From NCBI GenBank assembly GCA_964446115.1, contig CAYUNE010000008.1, positions 62,001 through 126,000 of the forward strand: a DNA stretch of 64,000 nucleotides. The letters run 5' to 3'. The stretch's first letter is position 1, and every line of letters begins with the position of its first letter. Shown here piece after piece: positions 34,187 to 43,427 of the stretch. The translations under genes and the position numbers were made by a program. Origin of the DNA: CAYUNE01 sp964446115 (GTDB lineage Bacteria > Desulfobacterota > Desulfobulbia > Desulfobulbales > Desulfobulbaceae). The notes below the pieces were generated by a model. That model did not search any database. It was not told the DNA's origin and saw only the letters and a list, made by a program, of their open reading frames with translations.

Positions 34187-36874
34187 ATGTCGTCTCTCAA
34201 ACATAGCGCACCGATCATCGTCCTGGTGGGACCCACGGCCATCGGCAAAACCGAACTCGCCCTTGCGGTTGCAGCTGAGTTCGGATGCGAGATCGTCAAT
34301 ATGGATTCCATGCAGGTGTACAGGTATATGGACATCGGCACCGCCAAGCCCACCCGGGATGAAAGAAAGCAGGTACGGCATCACCTCCTGGACATCGTTG
34401 ATCCGGATCAATCCTATGACGCGGCAGCCTATTGCCGTGACGCCCGCAGGGTGGTGGAGGAGATATCCAGCCGTAAAAAAATTCCCCTTGTTACCGGCGG
34501 AACCGGACTGTACCTGCGGGCATTCCTGGATGGTATCTTTGAGATTTCCGATATTCCCGAGGAGATACGAAAAAGATTAAAAAAAAGATTAGAGGACGAG
34601 GGCAGGGGAGCGCTCTTTGCGGAACTGCGGAAACTGGATCCGGACTCAGCCGCCCGAATCCATCCCCATGACAGCCGGCGGCTGCTGCGTGGCCTGGAAA
34701 TCGTCCATGCCACCGGGATTCCCTGGTCCGTTCATTTGCGCAAGTGGCAAGAATCCAACCACGCGGAGAAACGGGGCCGTTTCGGCAATGTCCTGCAGCT
34801 GGCCCTGTCCGCCGACCGCTCGCTGCTCTATGAACGAATCAACCGGCGGACCCGGCAGATGATGAAGCTGGGTTTCCTCGAAGAGGTGGAAAAACTTCTG
34901 CAAATGGGCTATGGTCCGGAACTCAAACCCATGCAGGCCATTGGCTATCGTCACCTGGTGCAATACACCCAGGGGGAGAAATCCTGGTCAGAATCCATTG
35001 ACCTGTTGGCCCGGGATACCCGCCGGTACGCCAAGAGACAGTTTACCTGGTTCCGTCATCAGGCGGAACTTGAGTGGTTTCCACGTGAAAAGGTGGATGA
35101 AATCAAAGACAGAATCAACTCCTGGCTGAGTGGTTCCAGTGGCGGGAACAGCCGCAGCCGGGAGAGGACAACTGCTGCCGCCCCTGATCTGCCCCGTCCT
35201 CTGCTCTCACTGCTTGCCCGCCGGGGCATCACTGATCAGCGGGAAATCAACGATTTTTTACATCCCAGGCTCACGGATCTGCCTTCGCCTTTTCTCATGA
35301 AAGATATGGAGAAGGCAACGGATATCTTCCTGGACACATTACGCAATAACAACTCTGTTGTAATCTACGGAGATTACGATGTTGACGGCATCAGTTCCAC
35401 GGCCCTGCTGGCTACCTTTTTCCGCTGTCTCAACATAGGGGCCGGCTGGTATCTGCCGAACCGGCTCACCGACGGATATGGTCTCCATGTCGCCGCCATT
35501 GAGAAACTGGCTGCCACGGTAAAAATGCCGGCCCTGCTGATCACGGTTGACTGCGGCATTACAGCCAACCGTGAAATCGAGGCAGCCAAGAAACTGGGAT
35601 TTACAGTTATTGTCACAGACCATCACCTGCCACCCGAAGAGCTGCCCGCCGCCCATGCCATTCTCAACCCCAAGCAGGGGGAGTGTTCCTTTCCCTTTGA
35701 TGAGCTTGCCGGGGTTGGGGTCGCCTTTTTTTTCCTGATTGCTCTGCGTTCAAAACTTGTTGAAAATGGTTACTGGTCAAGGGAATCCGCACCAAACTTA
35801 AAGGATTTTCTCGATCTGGTCGCCTTGGGAACCATTGCCGATGTCATGCCTCTGGTAAAAACAAACCGCATCCTTGTCCGCGCCGGTCTCGAAGTTCTGG
35901 CTGCCCGCTCACGACCTGGTTTATGGGCACTTTGCGAATGCGCCGGGCTTGGCAGCGGCAGAATCAGTGCCGAGGATATCTCCTTTAGGCTGGCTCCAAG
36001 GATCAATGCCGCCGGCCGTATGGGCAACCCTGATCTGGCCGTTGAACTGCTGCTCTGCAAAACTTCCACTGCAGCGGTGGATATCGCCGAAACCCTGGAA
36101 AAGACAAACACCGAAAGAAGGGAAATCGCTGCCAGAGCACTGGAAGAGGCCCTTGGACAGGGGAAAAGGCGCATGGCCGAGGAGAAGAGGGGGGCCCTGG
36201 TGCTCAATCACTGCTGGCATGCCGGAATCGTCGGTATTGTGGCGGCACAGCTGGCGGACGTTTTTCAGGTTCCTGTCATTATCTTTGCAGAGGAAACAAA
36301 GGATGGCCGGAAATCAGCCCTGCTTAAAGGATCGGGAAGATCGGTTCCCGGCATTGATCTCTATGAAAAATTACAGCAGTGCGATGAGTTGATCGAACAA
36401 TACGGCGGTCACAGGATGGCTGCGGGCCTGGTGATCAAAAAGGAAAATCTGGCCGACTTTACCTTGGCCTTTTGTCAAAGCATTGAGGATGATGGATCCG
36501 GCCAGGAGGTTATTCCCAACTCGGGATACCCGGCCGAGGACTATCGTATCAGGGACGGCGACATCTTTGAGGAAGAATTTCTGGATCATTACCTGAAGAT
36601 GGAACCCTTTGGCGAGGGCAACCCTGAACCTGTTTTCCGTTTAGATCATCCGCATATTCTCAATGTTACGGTGGTCAAAGACCATCTGAAATTCAGCCTC
36701 TGTCATAATAACAGAACAATCGGCGGCATAGGTTTCGGCATGGGCGACCGCCATGGAATCGCCTCGGCGTCACCGGCGACCATGTATTTCAAACTCAGAA
36801 AAAACAGCTTCAGGGGAGTGCAACGCTGGGAGATCCAGGTAGTCGCCATCGCGCAACATTCCGATTTTTCATAA
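34187..36874 (+). CDS. MiaA-RecJ fusion: tRNA dimethylallyltransferase joined to single-strand-specific exonuclease
   Basis: One uninterrupted 895-residue frame encodes two normally separate enzymes. Residues 1-313 are a complete MiaA: P-loop GPTAIGKT (15-22), NMDSMQVYRYMDIGTAKP, GGTGLYLRA, and the C-terminal RQFTWFR. A Ser/Gly/Arg linker (about 314-330) leads directly into RecJ: LLSLLARRGI, GDYDVDGISS (395-404, catalytic aspartates), DCGI, DHH at 478-480, LGTIADVMPL, APRINAAGRMG, the DHHA1 motif YGGHRMAAG, and the C-terminal OB fold. All expected catalytic motifs are intact in both. No ATG, GTG or TTG start with a ribosome site is visible at the junction, so separate translation of RecJ is unlikely. 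ATG 34187 was chosen; TTG 34169 is possible. Confidence 0.93.
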   Translation: MSSLKHSAPIIVLVGPTAIGKTELALAVAAEFGCEIVNMDSMQVYRYMDIGTAKPTRDERKQVRHHLLDIVDPDQSYDAAAYCRDARRVVEEISSRKKIPLVTGGTGLYLRAFLDGIFEISDIPEEIRKRLKKRLEDEGRGALFAELRKLDPDSAARIHPHDSRRLLRGLEIVHATGIPWSVHLRKWQESNHAEKRGRFGNVLQLALSADRSLLYERINRRTRQMMKLGFLEEVEKLLQMGYGPELKPMQAIGYRHLVQYTQGEKSWSESIDLLARDTRRYAKRQFTWFRHQAELEWFPREKVDEIKDRINSWLSGSSGGNSRSRERTTAAAPDLPRPLLSLLARRGITDQREINDFLHPRLTDLPSPFLMKDMEKATDIFLDTLRNNNSVVIYGDYDVDGISSTALLATFFRCLNIGAGWYLPNRLTDGYGLHVAAIEKLAATVKMPALLITVDCGITANREIEAAKKLGFTVIVTDHHLPPEELPAAHAILNPKQGECSFPFDELAGVGVAFFFLIALRSKLVENGYWSRESAPNLKDFLDLVALGTIADVMPLVKTNRILVRAGLEVLAARSRPGLWALCECAGLGSGRISAEDISFRLAPRINAAGRMGNPDLAVELLLCKTSTAAVDIAETLEKTNTERREIAARALEEALGQGKRRMAEEKRGALVLNHCWHAGIVGIVAAQLADVFQVPVIIFAEETKDGRKSALLKGSGRSVPGIDLYEKLQQCDELIEQYGGHRMAAGLVIKKENLADFTLAFCQSIEDDGSGQEVIPNSGYPAEDYRIRDGDIFEEEFLDHYLKMEPFGEGNPEPVFRLDHPHILNVTVVKDHLKFSLCHNNRTIGGIGFGMGDRHGIASASPATMYFKLRKNSFRGVQRWEIQVVAIAQHSDFS

Positions 36875-36889
36875 AGTTCCTTAATTTAA

Positions 36890-36905
36890 CATAATATATA
36901 TTATG
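36890..36905. repeat. Perfect 16-bp AT-rich palindrome upstream of purB
   Basis: CATAATATATATTATG is its own reverse complement. It lies 16 nt after the miaA-recJ stop and 145 nt before the purB start, within a 175-nt AT-rich gap. It may be an operator, for example for purine control, or part of a promoter. Confidence 0.45.
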
Positions 36906-37049
36906 CGACATTCAAAATATGGAAAAACTCAATAGGAATCAGCGGGACGAAATTTCAGTGCTGTCGACCATCCAAAATCCAAACATAGAGAGATTTATTG
37001 GCGGATGATTAAAGAAAAGAAAGAAAGAAAAAAAATGGAGTAAAAAAAG

Positions 37050-38495
37050 ATGGATCGCGATATTTATCAGGAGCCCCTTGTCAGCCGCTATACCAGCCGC
37101 GCAATGCAGCGGCTTTTCTCTGAACGGTTCAAGTTCACGACCTGGAGACGTTGCTGGATTGCCCTTGCAGAGGCTCAGAATGAGCTTGGCCTGGATACTA
37201 TTGTCACTGCGGAGATGATCGACGAACTGCGACAACATGCAACGGATATTGATTTTGAAACCGCTGCGGCCAAGGAAAAAGAGATCCGGCACGATGTTAT
37301 GGCCCATGTCCATACCTATGGCAAACAGTGCCCAAAGGCCGAAGGGATTATTCATCTTGGCGCCACCTCCCAGTTTGTAGTGTGCAACACAGACCTGATT
37401 ATCCAAAAAAAGGCATTGGCCCTCATCAAAAAGGCCTTGGTTAACGTCATTCACAATCTTTCGATTTTCTGTCGAAAATACAAAGAATTGCCCACACTGG
37501 GCTTTACCCATTACCAGCCGGCCCAGCCAACCACGGTGGGAAAGCGAAACACCCTGTATATCCAGGATCTGCTAATGGATCTCAATTATCTGGAATTTTT
37601 GGAAAAACAGATTGTTGCTCGCGGGGCCAAGGGAACGGTCGGCACCCAGGCCACCTTTCTTGAACTGTTTGACAACGATCACGATAAAGTTCGCGCACTG
37701 GACAAGCTTGTTTCTGAAAAACTTGGATTTTCTGATGTTTTTCCGGTTACAGGTCAAACCTACCCCCGTAAGCTTGACACCAAAATAGCCGAAACCCTGG
37801 CAGGCATCGGCATGTCTGCCCACAAGTTTGCCGTTGACCTCAGGTTGCTCTCCAACCTGAAGGTCCAGGAAGAACCCTTTGCCAAAAAGCAGGTGGGCAG
37901 CTCTGCCATGGCCTACAAGCGCAATCCCATGCGCTCGGAGCGTATGACAGGACTTGCAAGGAAACTCATGGGTTTGCCAATCAATTTCTCATCCACTGCT
38001 TCAAACCAATGGTTTGAACGCACCCTTGATGATTCCGCTATCAGACGTATGGACATGGCCCAGGCATTCCTGCTCACCGATGCCATTCTTAAGCTTTACA
38101 TTAATATCACAAGTGATATGGTTGTTTATCCAAAACAAATAGAAAAATATATCAACAATGAGCTCCCCTTTATGGCCACGGAAAAAATCCTTATGGCCTG
38201 TGTCGAGAAAGGAGAAAGCAGGCAGGAAATGCACGAAATTATAAGAGAACACTCTGTTGCCGCCGGCATTTCCGTCAAAGAACAGGGGCTGGACAATGAC
38301 CTGCTTTCCAGACTGGGGCAGGATAAGCGTATCCCCTTTTCCCTGGAAGAACTCAACGAACTCATCGCTGATCACAGTCGCTTCACCGGCAGGGCAGCGG
38401 AACAGACAACCGAGTATCTACAGGAGGTTGTTGATCCCATTCTAGAAAAATACCAGGATGATATCGGCTCCGTGGACTCCACCCTGGCTGTCTGA
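37050..38495 (+). CDS. purB: Adenylosuccinate lyase
   Basis: This 481-residue enzyme belongs to the fumarase/aspartase superfamily, with the signature GSSAMAYKRNPMRSE (about 284-298), the general-base region GFTHYQPAQPTTVGKR, and HVHTYG/HLGATSQFV. It catalyses two steps, SAICAR to AICAR and adenylosuccinate to AMP. The length and N-terminus resemble the longer eukaryote-like ADSL group rather than the short E. coli or Bacillus types. GGAG lies about 10 nt before the ATG. It starts a new cluster with a DUF4911 gene and miaB. Confidence 0.94.
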   Translation: MDRDIYQEPLVSRYTSRAMQRLFSERFKFTTWRRCWIALAEAQNELGLDTIVTAEMIDELRQHATDIDFETAAAKEKEIRHDVMAHVHTYGKQCPKAEGIIHLGATSQFVVCNTDLIIQKKALALIKKALVNVIHNLSIFCRKYKELPTLGFTHYQPAQPTTVGKRNTLYIQDLLMDLNYLEFLEKQIVARGAKGTVGTQATFLELFDNDHDKVRALDKLVSEKLGFSDVFPVTGQTYPRKLDTKIAETLAGIGMSAHKFAVDLRLLSNLKVQEEPFAKKQVGSSAMAYKRNPMRSERMTGLARKLMGLPINFSSTASNQWFERTLDDSAIRRMDMAQAFLLTDAILKLYINITSDMVVYPKQIEKYINNELPFMATEKILMACVEKGESRQEMHEIIREHSVAAGISVKEQGLDNDLLSRLGQDKRIPFSLEELNELIADHSRFTGRAAEQTTEYLQEVVDPILEKYQDDIGSVDSTLAV

Positions 38496-38513
38496 AATCA
38501 CCGGGGAAGCAGG

Positions 38514-38711
38514 ATGCCATTGAAATGTTCCACCTTGTATCTGCGACTCAACAGGGAACGCATCGCCCACCTGAAATTCATCCTTGAGGGATATGATGGG
38601 CTGGCATTGCTTTCCACCATTGATGCGCAACAAGGTCTGGTAAAAATTCGTTGCTGCCGCAGGTGTTATGATGATCTTATCCATATTCTGGGTGGCCTAA
38701 AGCTTACCTGA
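38514..38711 (+). CDS. DUF4911-like small protein
   Basis: This 65-residue protein (LYLRLNRERIAHLKFILEGY...CCRRCYDDLIHIL) matches my memory of the DUF4911 family found next to tRNA methylthiotransferase genes in deltaproteobacteria and clostridia; this assignment is from pattern recall only. It carries a CCRRC cysteine group near residue 47. It starts 18 nt after purB and precedes miaB by 42 nt. Function is unknown. Confidence 0.7.
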   Translation: MPLKCSTLYLRLNRERIAHLKFILEGYDGLALLSTIDAQQGLVKIRCCRRCYDDLIHILGGLKLT

Positions 38712-38753
38712 TACTGGAAATATCAAATGCAACTTACCAATATTTCATAAAAC

Positions 38754-40169
38754 ATGAACCTCAAGTCCCTATATATAAAAACCTTTGGCTGTCAGATGAA
38801 CCAGCGGGATTCCGAAATCATTGCCCAGCTTCTCGCTCCTTTGGGATATGTTGTTGATCCATGCATGGACCAGGCTGACATGATTATCCTCAACACCTGC
38901 AGTATCCGGGAAAAGGCGGAACAAAAGGTCTACAGTTTTCTCGGCCAGCTCAATCCCCGTACCTCCACCCGGGCAAACAGCCGGCGGCCGCTTATTGTTG
39001 TTGCAGGCTGCGTTGCCCAGCAGGAGGGTGATAAGATCTTCCAACGCATGCCCCATGTGGATATTGTCGTCGGCACCCAGCAACTCTACGATTTAACCGA
39101 CATGGTGGGCAGAATCCTGGACAACCGGGAAAATCGGTACCTGGCAACAAACCTCTCGTCTTCCTTTTCCCTTCCAAGTTTCCGTCAACTCGACACATCT
39201 CGGAATTTTTCGGAAAAAAACCGCGGGGAAGCTGCCTCCCCCCTGCCCTCCCCAAGCCTTGGCTTTAAAAAATTTGTCACCATTATGCAGGGATGCAATA
39301 ACTACTGCAGCTATTGCGTTGTTCCCTACACCAGGGGACGGGAGACAAGCAGGAAGGTCAACGATATTGTTGACGAGGTGCGCACCCTTGTTGCCCGCGG
39401 TGTCCGGGAAATAACCCTGCTGGGCCAGAACGTCAACTCCTACGGCAGGACGAATCCGGTTGCCGATCGTTCCACCTCGTTTGCTGATCTTCTTTGCCGG
39501 GTGGCTGAAGTGGAGGGTTTGCAACGGTTGCGGTTCACCACTTCAAACCCCCATGATCTTTCGGATGATCTTATTGATTGCTTTCGTGAAATCAACAAAT
39601 TATGTTCACATTTTCATCTTCCGGTTCAGGCCGGATCCGATGCGGTTCTGGCCCGCATGCGGCGCCGTTACACCATTTCCGACTACCTGGAAAAGGTAAA
39701 AAAACTGCGGGCTGCCAGGCCGGATATTGCCATCAGTACCGATATCATTGTCGGCTTTCCAGGAGAATCTGAAAGTGATTTTGAAAAAACCATGCAGCTT
39801 TTGGAAACCGTCCGTTTTCACTCTGCATTTTCATTCAAATACTCGGACAGACCCGGCACCCTGTCCGCAACCTTTGATGATAAGGTTGATGAATCAATAA
39901 AGTCGGCGCGGTTAGCCCGGTATCAGCAGCGACAGGATGAAATCACATTTCAATGGAATAAAAAATATGTAGGAAAAAAAGTTGAACTCCTGGTTGAAAA
40001 AATCAACGAGGACGGCAGCGGCAGCGGCCGCACCGGCACCAACCATATCGTTCATCTGCAAGGTCTTGATGGTTGCATCAGACCCGGTGATTTTCTCATT
40101 GCTCTGATTTCCAGAGCCGGCAGACATTCCCTTGGAGGCTCCCCCTGCTCCCAGTCGGCAACAACTTGA
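38754..40169 (+). CDS. miaB: tRNA-2-methylthio-N6-dimethylallyladenosine synthase
   Basis: This 471-residue radical-SAM enzyme has an N-terminal UPF0004 domain with cysteines in KTFGCQMNQRDSE, NTCSIREKAEQK and VAGCVAQQE, the radical-SAM motif CNNYCSYC (C181, C185, C188) followed by VVPYTRGRE, and a C-terminal TRAM domain. It methylthiolates the i6A37 base made by MiaA, which is encoded 1.9 kb upstream within the RecJ fusion. The gene order purB, DUF4911, miaB suggests co-transcription. Confidence 0.96.
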   Translation: MNLKSLYIKTFGCQMNQRDSEIIAQLLAPLGYVVDPCMDQADMIILNTCSIREKAEQKVYSFLGQLNPRTSTRANSRRPLIVVAGCVAQQEGDKIFQRMPHVDIVVGTQQLYDLTDMVGRILDNRENRYLATNLSSSFSLPSFRQLDTSRNFSEKNRGEAASPLPSPSLGFKKFVTIMQGCNNYCSYCVVPYTRGRETSRKVNDIVDEVRTLVARGVREITLLGQNVNSYGRTNPVADRSTSFADLLCRVAEVEGLQRLRFTTSNPHDLSDDLIDCFREINKLCSHFHLPVQAGSDAVLARMRRRYTISDYLEKVKKLRAARPDIAISTDIIVGFPGESESDFEKTMQLLETVRFHSAFSFKYSDRPGTLSATFDDKVDESIKSARLARYQQRQDEITFQWNKKYVGKKVELLVEKINEDGSGSGRTGTNHIVHLQGLDGCIRPGDFLIALISRAGRHSLGGSPCSQSATT

Positions 40170-40220
40170 CCAATACTTTGGTTCTTTCCTCTTTCTCTAT
40201 GATTTATCGATCAAATTATC

Positions 40221-40874
40221 ATGACACTTGCCATTTTTGATCTGGATAATACCCTGCTTGATGGTGACAGCGACTACGGGTGGGGTCAATTCCTGGTGAA
40301 AAAGAATTATGTGGATCCGGTTCAGTACGAAGCCGCCAATGTGGAATTTTTCCGGCAATACCAAAAAGGCGAGTTGGATATCTATGAATATTGCGCCTTC
40401 AGCTTCAAGCCACTTGCTGAACGCAGCATGGATGAACTCCAGGCCCTGCACAGGGAATTTATGGAGACCATTGTCCGCCCCATGATCACCCAAAAAGCCC
40501 GGGACCTGGTGGAACAACATCGCCAGCAGGGTCATATTCTCCTGGTAATGACCTCAACCAACAGTTTTATTACCCGTCCCATCGCGCTGGAATTCGGTAT
40601 TGAACACCTACTGGCCACTGAACCGAAAATCATTGATGGCCGCTATACCACCGAGGTTGACGGCATACCATGTTTCCATGAGGGTAAGGTTAAACGGTTG
40701 GAACTATGGCTGCGATCAACCGGTTATTCCCTTTCAGGGAGCTGGTTTTACAGCGATTCCATGAATGATTTGCCGTTACTGGAAAAGGTGGATCATGCAG
40801 TGGCCGTTGATCCGGATGAAAAACTGGCGCAGGTTGCCAAAAAAAGGGGCTGGAAGATCATCTCCCTGCGATAA
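40221..40874 (+). CDS. HAD-superfamily phosphatase (SerB-like, IB subfamily)
   Basis: This 217-residue protein has HAD motif I FDLDNTLLDGDSD at the N-terminus, motif II in LLVMTSTNSF, and motif III/IV in YSDSMNDLPLL. A helical cap lies between about residues 20 and 85. The pattern fits the HAD-IB group (phosphoserine phosphatase-like hydrolases); the substrate is unknown. It follows miaB by 51 nt and is convergent with cobS, with 7 nt between the two stops. Confidence 0.88.
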   Translation: MTLAIFDLDNTLLDGDSDYGWGQFLVKKNYVDPVQYEAANVEFFRQYQKGELDIYEYCAFSFKPLAERSMDELQALHREFMETIVRPMITQKARDLVEQHRQQGHILLVMTSTNSFITRPIALEFGIEHLLATEPKIIDGRYTTEVDGIPCFHEGKVKRLELWLRSTGYSLSGSWFYSDSMNDLPLLEKVDHAVAVDPDEKLAQVAKKRGWKIISLR

Positions 40875-40881
40875 TGATCAG

Positions 40882-41667
40882 TTAGATTGCGCTGTACAGG
40901 AGGGCAGTCAGAGCTTCCGCCAGTTCGGATCCGGCCCCCAGGGTATCACCGGTAACCCCTCCTATTTTTTGCCTGCACAGACGACCGAATAAAAACACCG
41001 AAAAACAGACGCCAAGGGCGATCCCAAGCCCTTTCCAGCCTGAAATCGCCACCGCAAAACCGAGAAGGAAAAGGCTTCCCAGGATTCCGAGCCCCGTTCT
41101 GCTGCTGGATTGAAAGAAACCGGTGCCGAGTCCTCCCTGCGGCCGCACATAGTCACAAAGGGCCATGAGCATGAGAATGGCGCAGCGCCCGGCCAGCGGC
41201 ATGAGCAGGGTTGTTTGCATCGCCCTGCGTCGATCCAGGGAGGCGAGCGCCCCGGTTTTGACAAGCAGCACAAAGACCACCGCCAGCATGCCCATTGTGC
41301 CGATGCGGCTGTCCCGCATAACCGCCAGCATGCGCTTGCGTTCCCGGCAGCAGAAGAATCCGTCGGCAGTATCGGCAAGACCATCCATGTGCAAACCGCC
41401 GGAGATCAGAACCAGGTAGAGCACCACCAGGGCTGCTGCCGTCGTTTGCGGCAGTATGCTCCAGAACAACAGGGTTGCCAGGCTTCCTCCCAGCCCGAGG
41501 AACAGGCCGACAAGGGGAAAATATGGCAGGGATGCCGCCATCCCCGGATCATGATCTCCGACCGAAGCCGGAACCGGAATCACGGTGAGGAAGCCGATGG
41601 CGGCGATAAATGCCCGGCAGCTATTGCGCAGAGGTGGAAACGCCGGCATCTTCAAAGGTGGCAACAT
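40882..41667 (-). CDS. cobS: Adenosylcobinamide-GDP ribazoletransferase (cobalamin synthase)
   Basis: This 261-residue membrane enzyme has about six hydrophobic segments and the CobS motifs FLTVIPVP near the N-terminus and GGLHMDGLADTADGFF, whose acidic residues bind metal. It joins alpha-ribazole and adenosylcobinamide-GDP, the last assembly step. ATG 41667 overlaps cobT by 47 nt; ATG 41649 is a possible alternative. It is the last gene of the aroK-cobC-cobU-cobT-cobS run. Confidence 0.94.
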   Translation of the reverse strand: MLPPLKMPAFPPLRNSCRAFIAAIGFLTVIPVPASVGDHDPGMAASLPYFPLVGLFLGLGGSLATLLFWSILPQTTAAALVVLYLVLISGGLHMDGLADTADGFFCCRERKRMLAVMRDSRIGTMGMLAVVFVLLVKTGALASLDRRRAMQTTLLMPLAGRCAILMLMALCDYVRPQGGLGTGFFQSSSRTGLGILGSLFLLGFAVAISGWKGLGIALGVCFSVFLFGRLCRQKIGGVTGDTLGAGSELAEALTALLYSAI

Positions 41668-42700
41668 CGGTGAGGATCCTGACTGCGGCCTCGACCAGGT
41701 TCATGGCCAGGGCCGCACCCGTGCCCTCCCCCAGCCTCATGTTAAGCTGCAACAGCGGCCTGCAACCGAGGTATTCCTGCATATAACGATGACCGGGCTC
41801 CATGCTGCGGTGGGCACAGATGATATAATCCCGGATGAACGGTTCGAGTTTACAGGCGATCATGGCCCCGGCCGTGGAGATGAAACCGTCCACCAGCACC
41901 GGTTTTCGATGGGCGGCAGCACCGATGATCAGCCCGGCGATTCCTCCTATCTCATAACCGCCGACCTTGGCCAATATGTCCAGGGCGTCGTTGCTGTCGG
42001 GATTATTGCGCGCTATGGCCTCCTCGATAACTCTGATCTTGTGGTCAAGCTCATCATCGTTGAGCCCGGTGCCGCGACCGGCAAGCTTATCCGGTGAATG
42101 TCCGGTGAGTACGGCGGCAATGGCGGTGGAGGGCGTGGTGTTACCGATTCCCATATCACCGGTACCGAAAAGATCCACTCCGGGGGCCAGCTCATTGGCG
42201 ACCTCGATACCCGCCTCCAGGGCAAAGACGGCATGGGCCCTGGTCATGGCGGGTCCCTTTGCCATGTTGGCGGTGCCGGCGCCGATCTTTTTGGAGAGGA
42301 TCGCCCCCTGGTCGGCCAAGTTGCGCAGGTCTGCCGCAGACCCCATATCAACCACCACCACCTCGGCACCTGCCTGGGCTGCCAGGGCATTGATCCCGGC
42401 GCCACCGGCAACGAAGTTGTGGACCATCTGGCCGGTCACCTCGGCCGGATATTTGCTCACCCCTTCCGCGGTCACACCGTGATCGCCCACCATGATCACG
42501 ATCTTTTTCCGGGACGTCGGCGGCTGCAGGGAACGGGTCATGCCGGCCAGGTCCATGGCCAGATCCATGAGGTCTCCCAGGGCCCAGTGGGGCATTGTCA
42601 ACCGGGAAAGACGTTTTTCGGCCCGATCACGATATGAGGTGTCCAGAGGAAAAATTTTGCGAAATGTTGCCTCAAGAAAGTTATCCGCCCTGTTCTTCAT
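41621..42700 (-). CDS. cobT: Nicotinate-nucleotide-dimethylbenzimidazole phosphoribosyltransferase
   Basis: This 359-residue enzyme activates the lower-ligand base. It shows the CobT motifs MVGDHGVTAEGVSKYP, TGDMGIGNTTPSTAIAA, and DGFISTAGAMIA. The catalytic glutamate is expected near the C-terminus in LGEGTGAALAM. It lies 164 nt after cobU. In strict anaerobes the enzyme may accept bases other than dimethylbenzimidazole. Confidence 0.95.
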   Translation of the reverse strand: MKNRADNFLEATFRKIFPLDTSYRDRAEKRLSRLTMPHWALGDLMDLAMDLAGMTRSLQPPTSRKKIVIMVGDHGVTAEGVSKYPAEVTGQMVHNFVAGGAGINALAAQAGAEVVVVDMGSAADLRNLADQGAILSKKIGAGTANMAKGPAMTRAHAVFALEAGIEVANELAPGVDLFGTGDMGIGNTTPSTAIAAVLTGHSPDKLAGRGTGLNDDELDHKIRVIEEAIARNNPDSNDALDILAKVGGYEIGGIAGLIIGAAAHRKPVLVDGFISTAGAMIACKLEPFIRDYIICAHRSMEPGHRYMQEYLGCRPLLQLNMRLGEGTGAALAMNLVEAAVRILTDVATFEDAGVSTSAQ

Positions 42701-42864
42701 TTCCTGCGCATCCTCTTTTTGTTGTAGAAATTATTTTTCTTCCCGTCTCATTGCGGCGCAACCGCTTGCAATCTCCAAAATCCGGCGGTGTGCGTGAGTG
42801 CTTACATTATCTCAAATCCGTGACGGAATCTTCTGCCCTTGCACGAACGCTTATGGATTCAGGA

Positions 42865-43401
42865 TTATTTCAGCTGAAGGGGTATACCGCAGCTGACCAG
42901 GAAAACACCATCTGCATTCCGGCCAAGGCGCTGATTGCAACGCCCCACCAGATCTCTGTATACCCTGGTTATTTCGTTATCCGGTACAATGCCCGAACCC
43001 AGTTCGTTGGTTACAAAGAAAACCGTTCCCGGACGCTGTCGACAGGCCCGCAACAGCTGCGACGTCCGGGCTTCCATGTCGGCTTCATCGATCTTTTTAT
43101 ACGATCCGTCAGCATCATACATCAGATTGTTGATCCACATGGTTATACAATCCACCAGCACGATGCGGTGGGACCTGGAGGCGACAATGCAAGCGGCAAG
43201 GGCCAGGGGTTCTTCCAGGGTGTCCCATTTTTCCGGATCCCGTGACAGCCGGTGTTGCCGGATACGTTCCCGCATTGCCTCATCGGTAACGGGAGAAGTG
43301 GCAACAAAAAGCCTGGGGCCCGGCAGGGCCTCGGCCTGGGTTTGGGCAAACTCACTCTTGCCGCTTCTTGAACCCCCGGTTATCAAAATTATTTTGGCCA
43401 T
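42865..43401 (-). CDS. cobU: Adenosylcobinamide kinase / guanylyltransferase
   Basis: This 178-residue enzyme has the P-loop ITGGSRSGKSEFAQ, the guanylylation-histidine region QHRLSRDPEKWDTLEEP, and VLVDCITMWINNLM (Walker B-like). It phosphorylates adenosylcobinamide and transfers GMP to form AdoCbi-GDP. It starts 26 nt after cobC. Confidence 0.95.
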   Translation of the reverse strand: MAKIILITGGSRSGKSEFAQTQAEALPGPRLFVATSPVTDEAMRERIRQHRLSRDPEKWDTLEEPLALAACIVASRSHRIVLVDCITMWINNLMYDADGSYKKIDEADMEARTSQLLRACRQRPGTVFFVTNELGSGIVPDNEITRVYRDLVGRCNQRLGRNADGVFLVSCGIPLQLK

Positions 43402-43427
43402 TTTTCCCTTAGCAACGGTATGCTTTC

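Noticed and set aside
42701..42864. Possible cobalamin riboswitch between cobU and cobT
   Set aside because: The gap is only 164 nt and internal to the gene run; no B12-box-like sequence (GCCACTG) was seen there.
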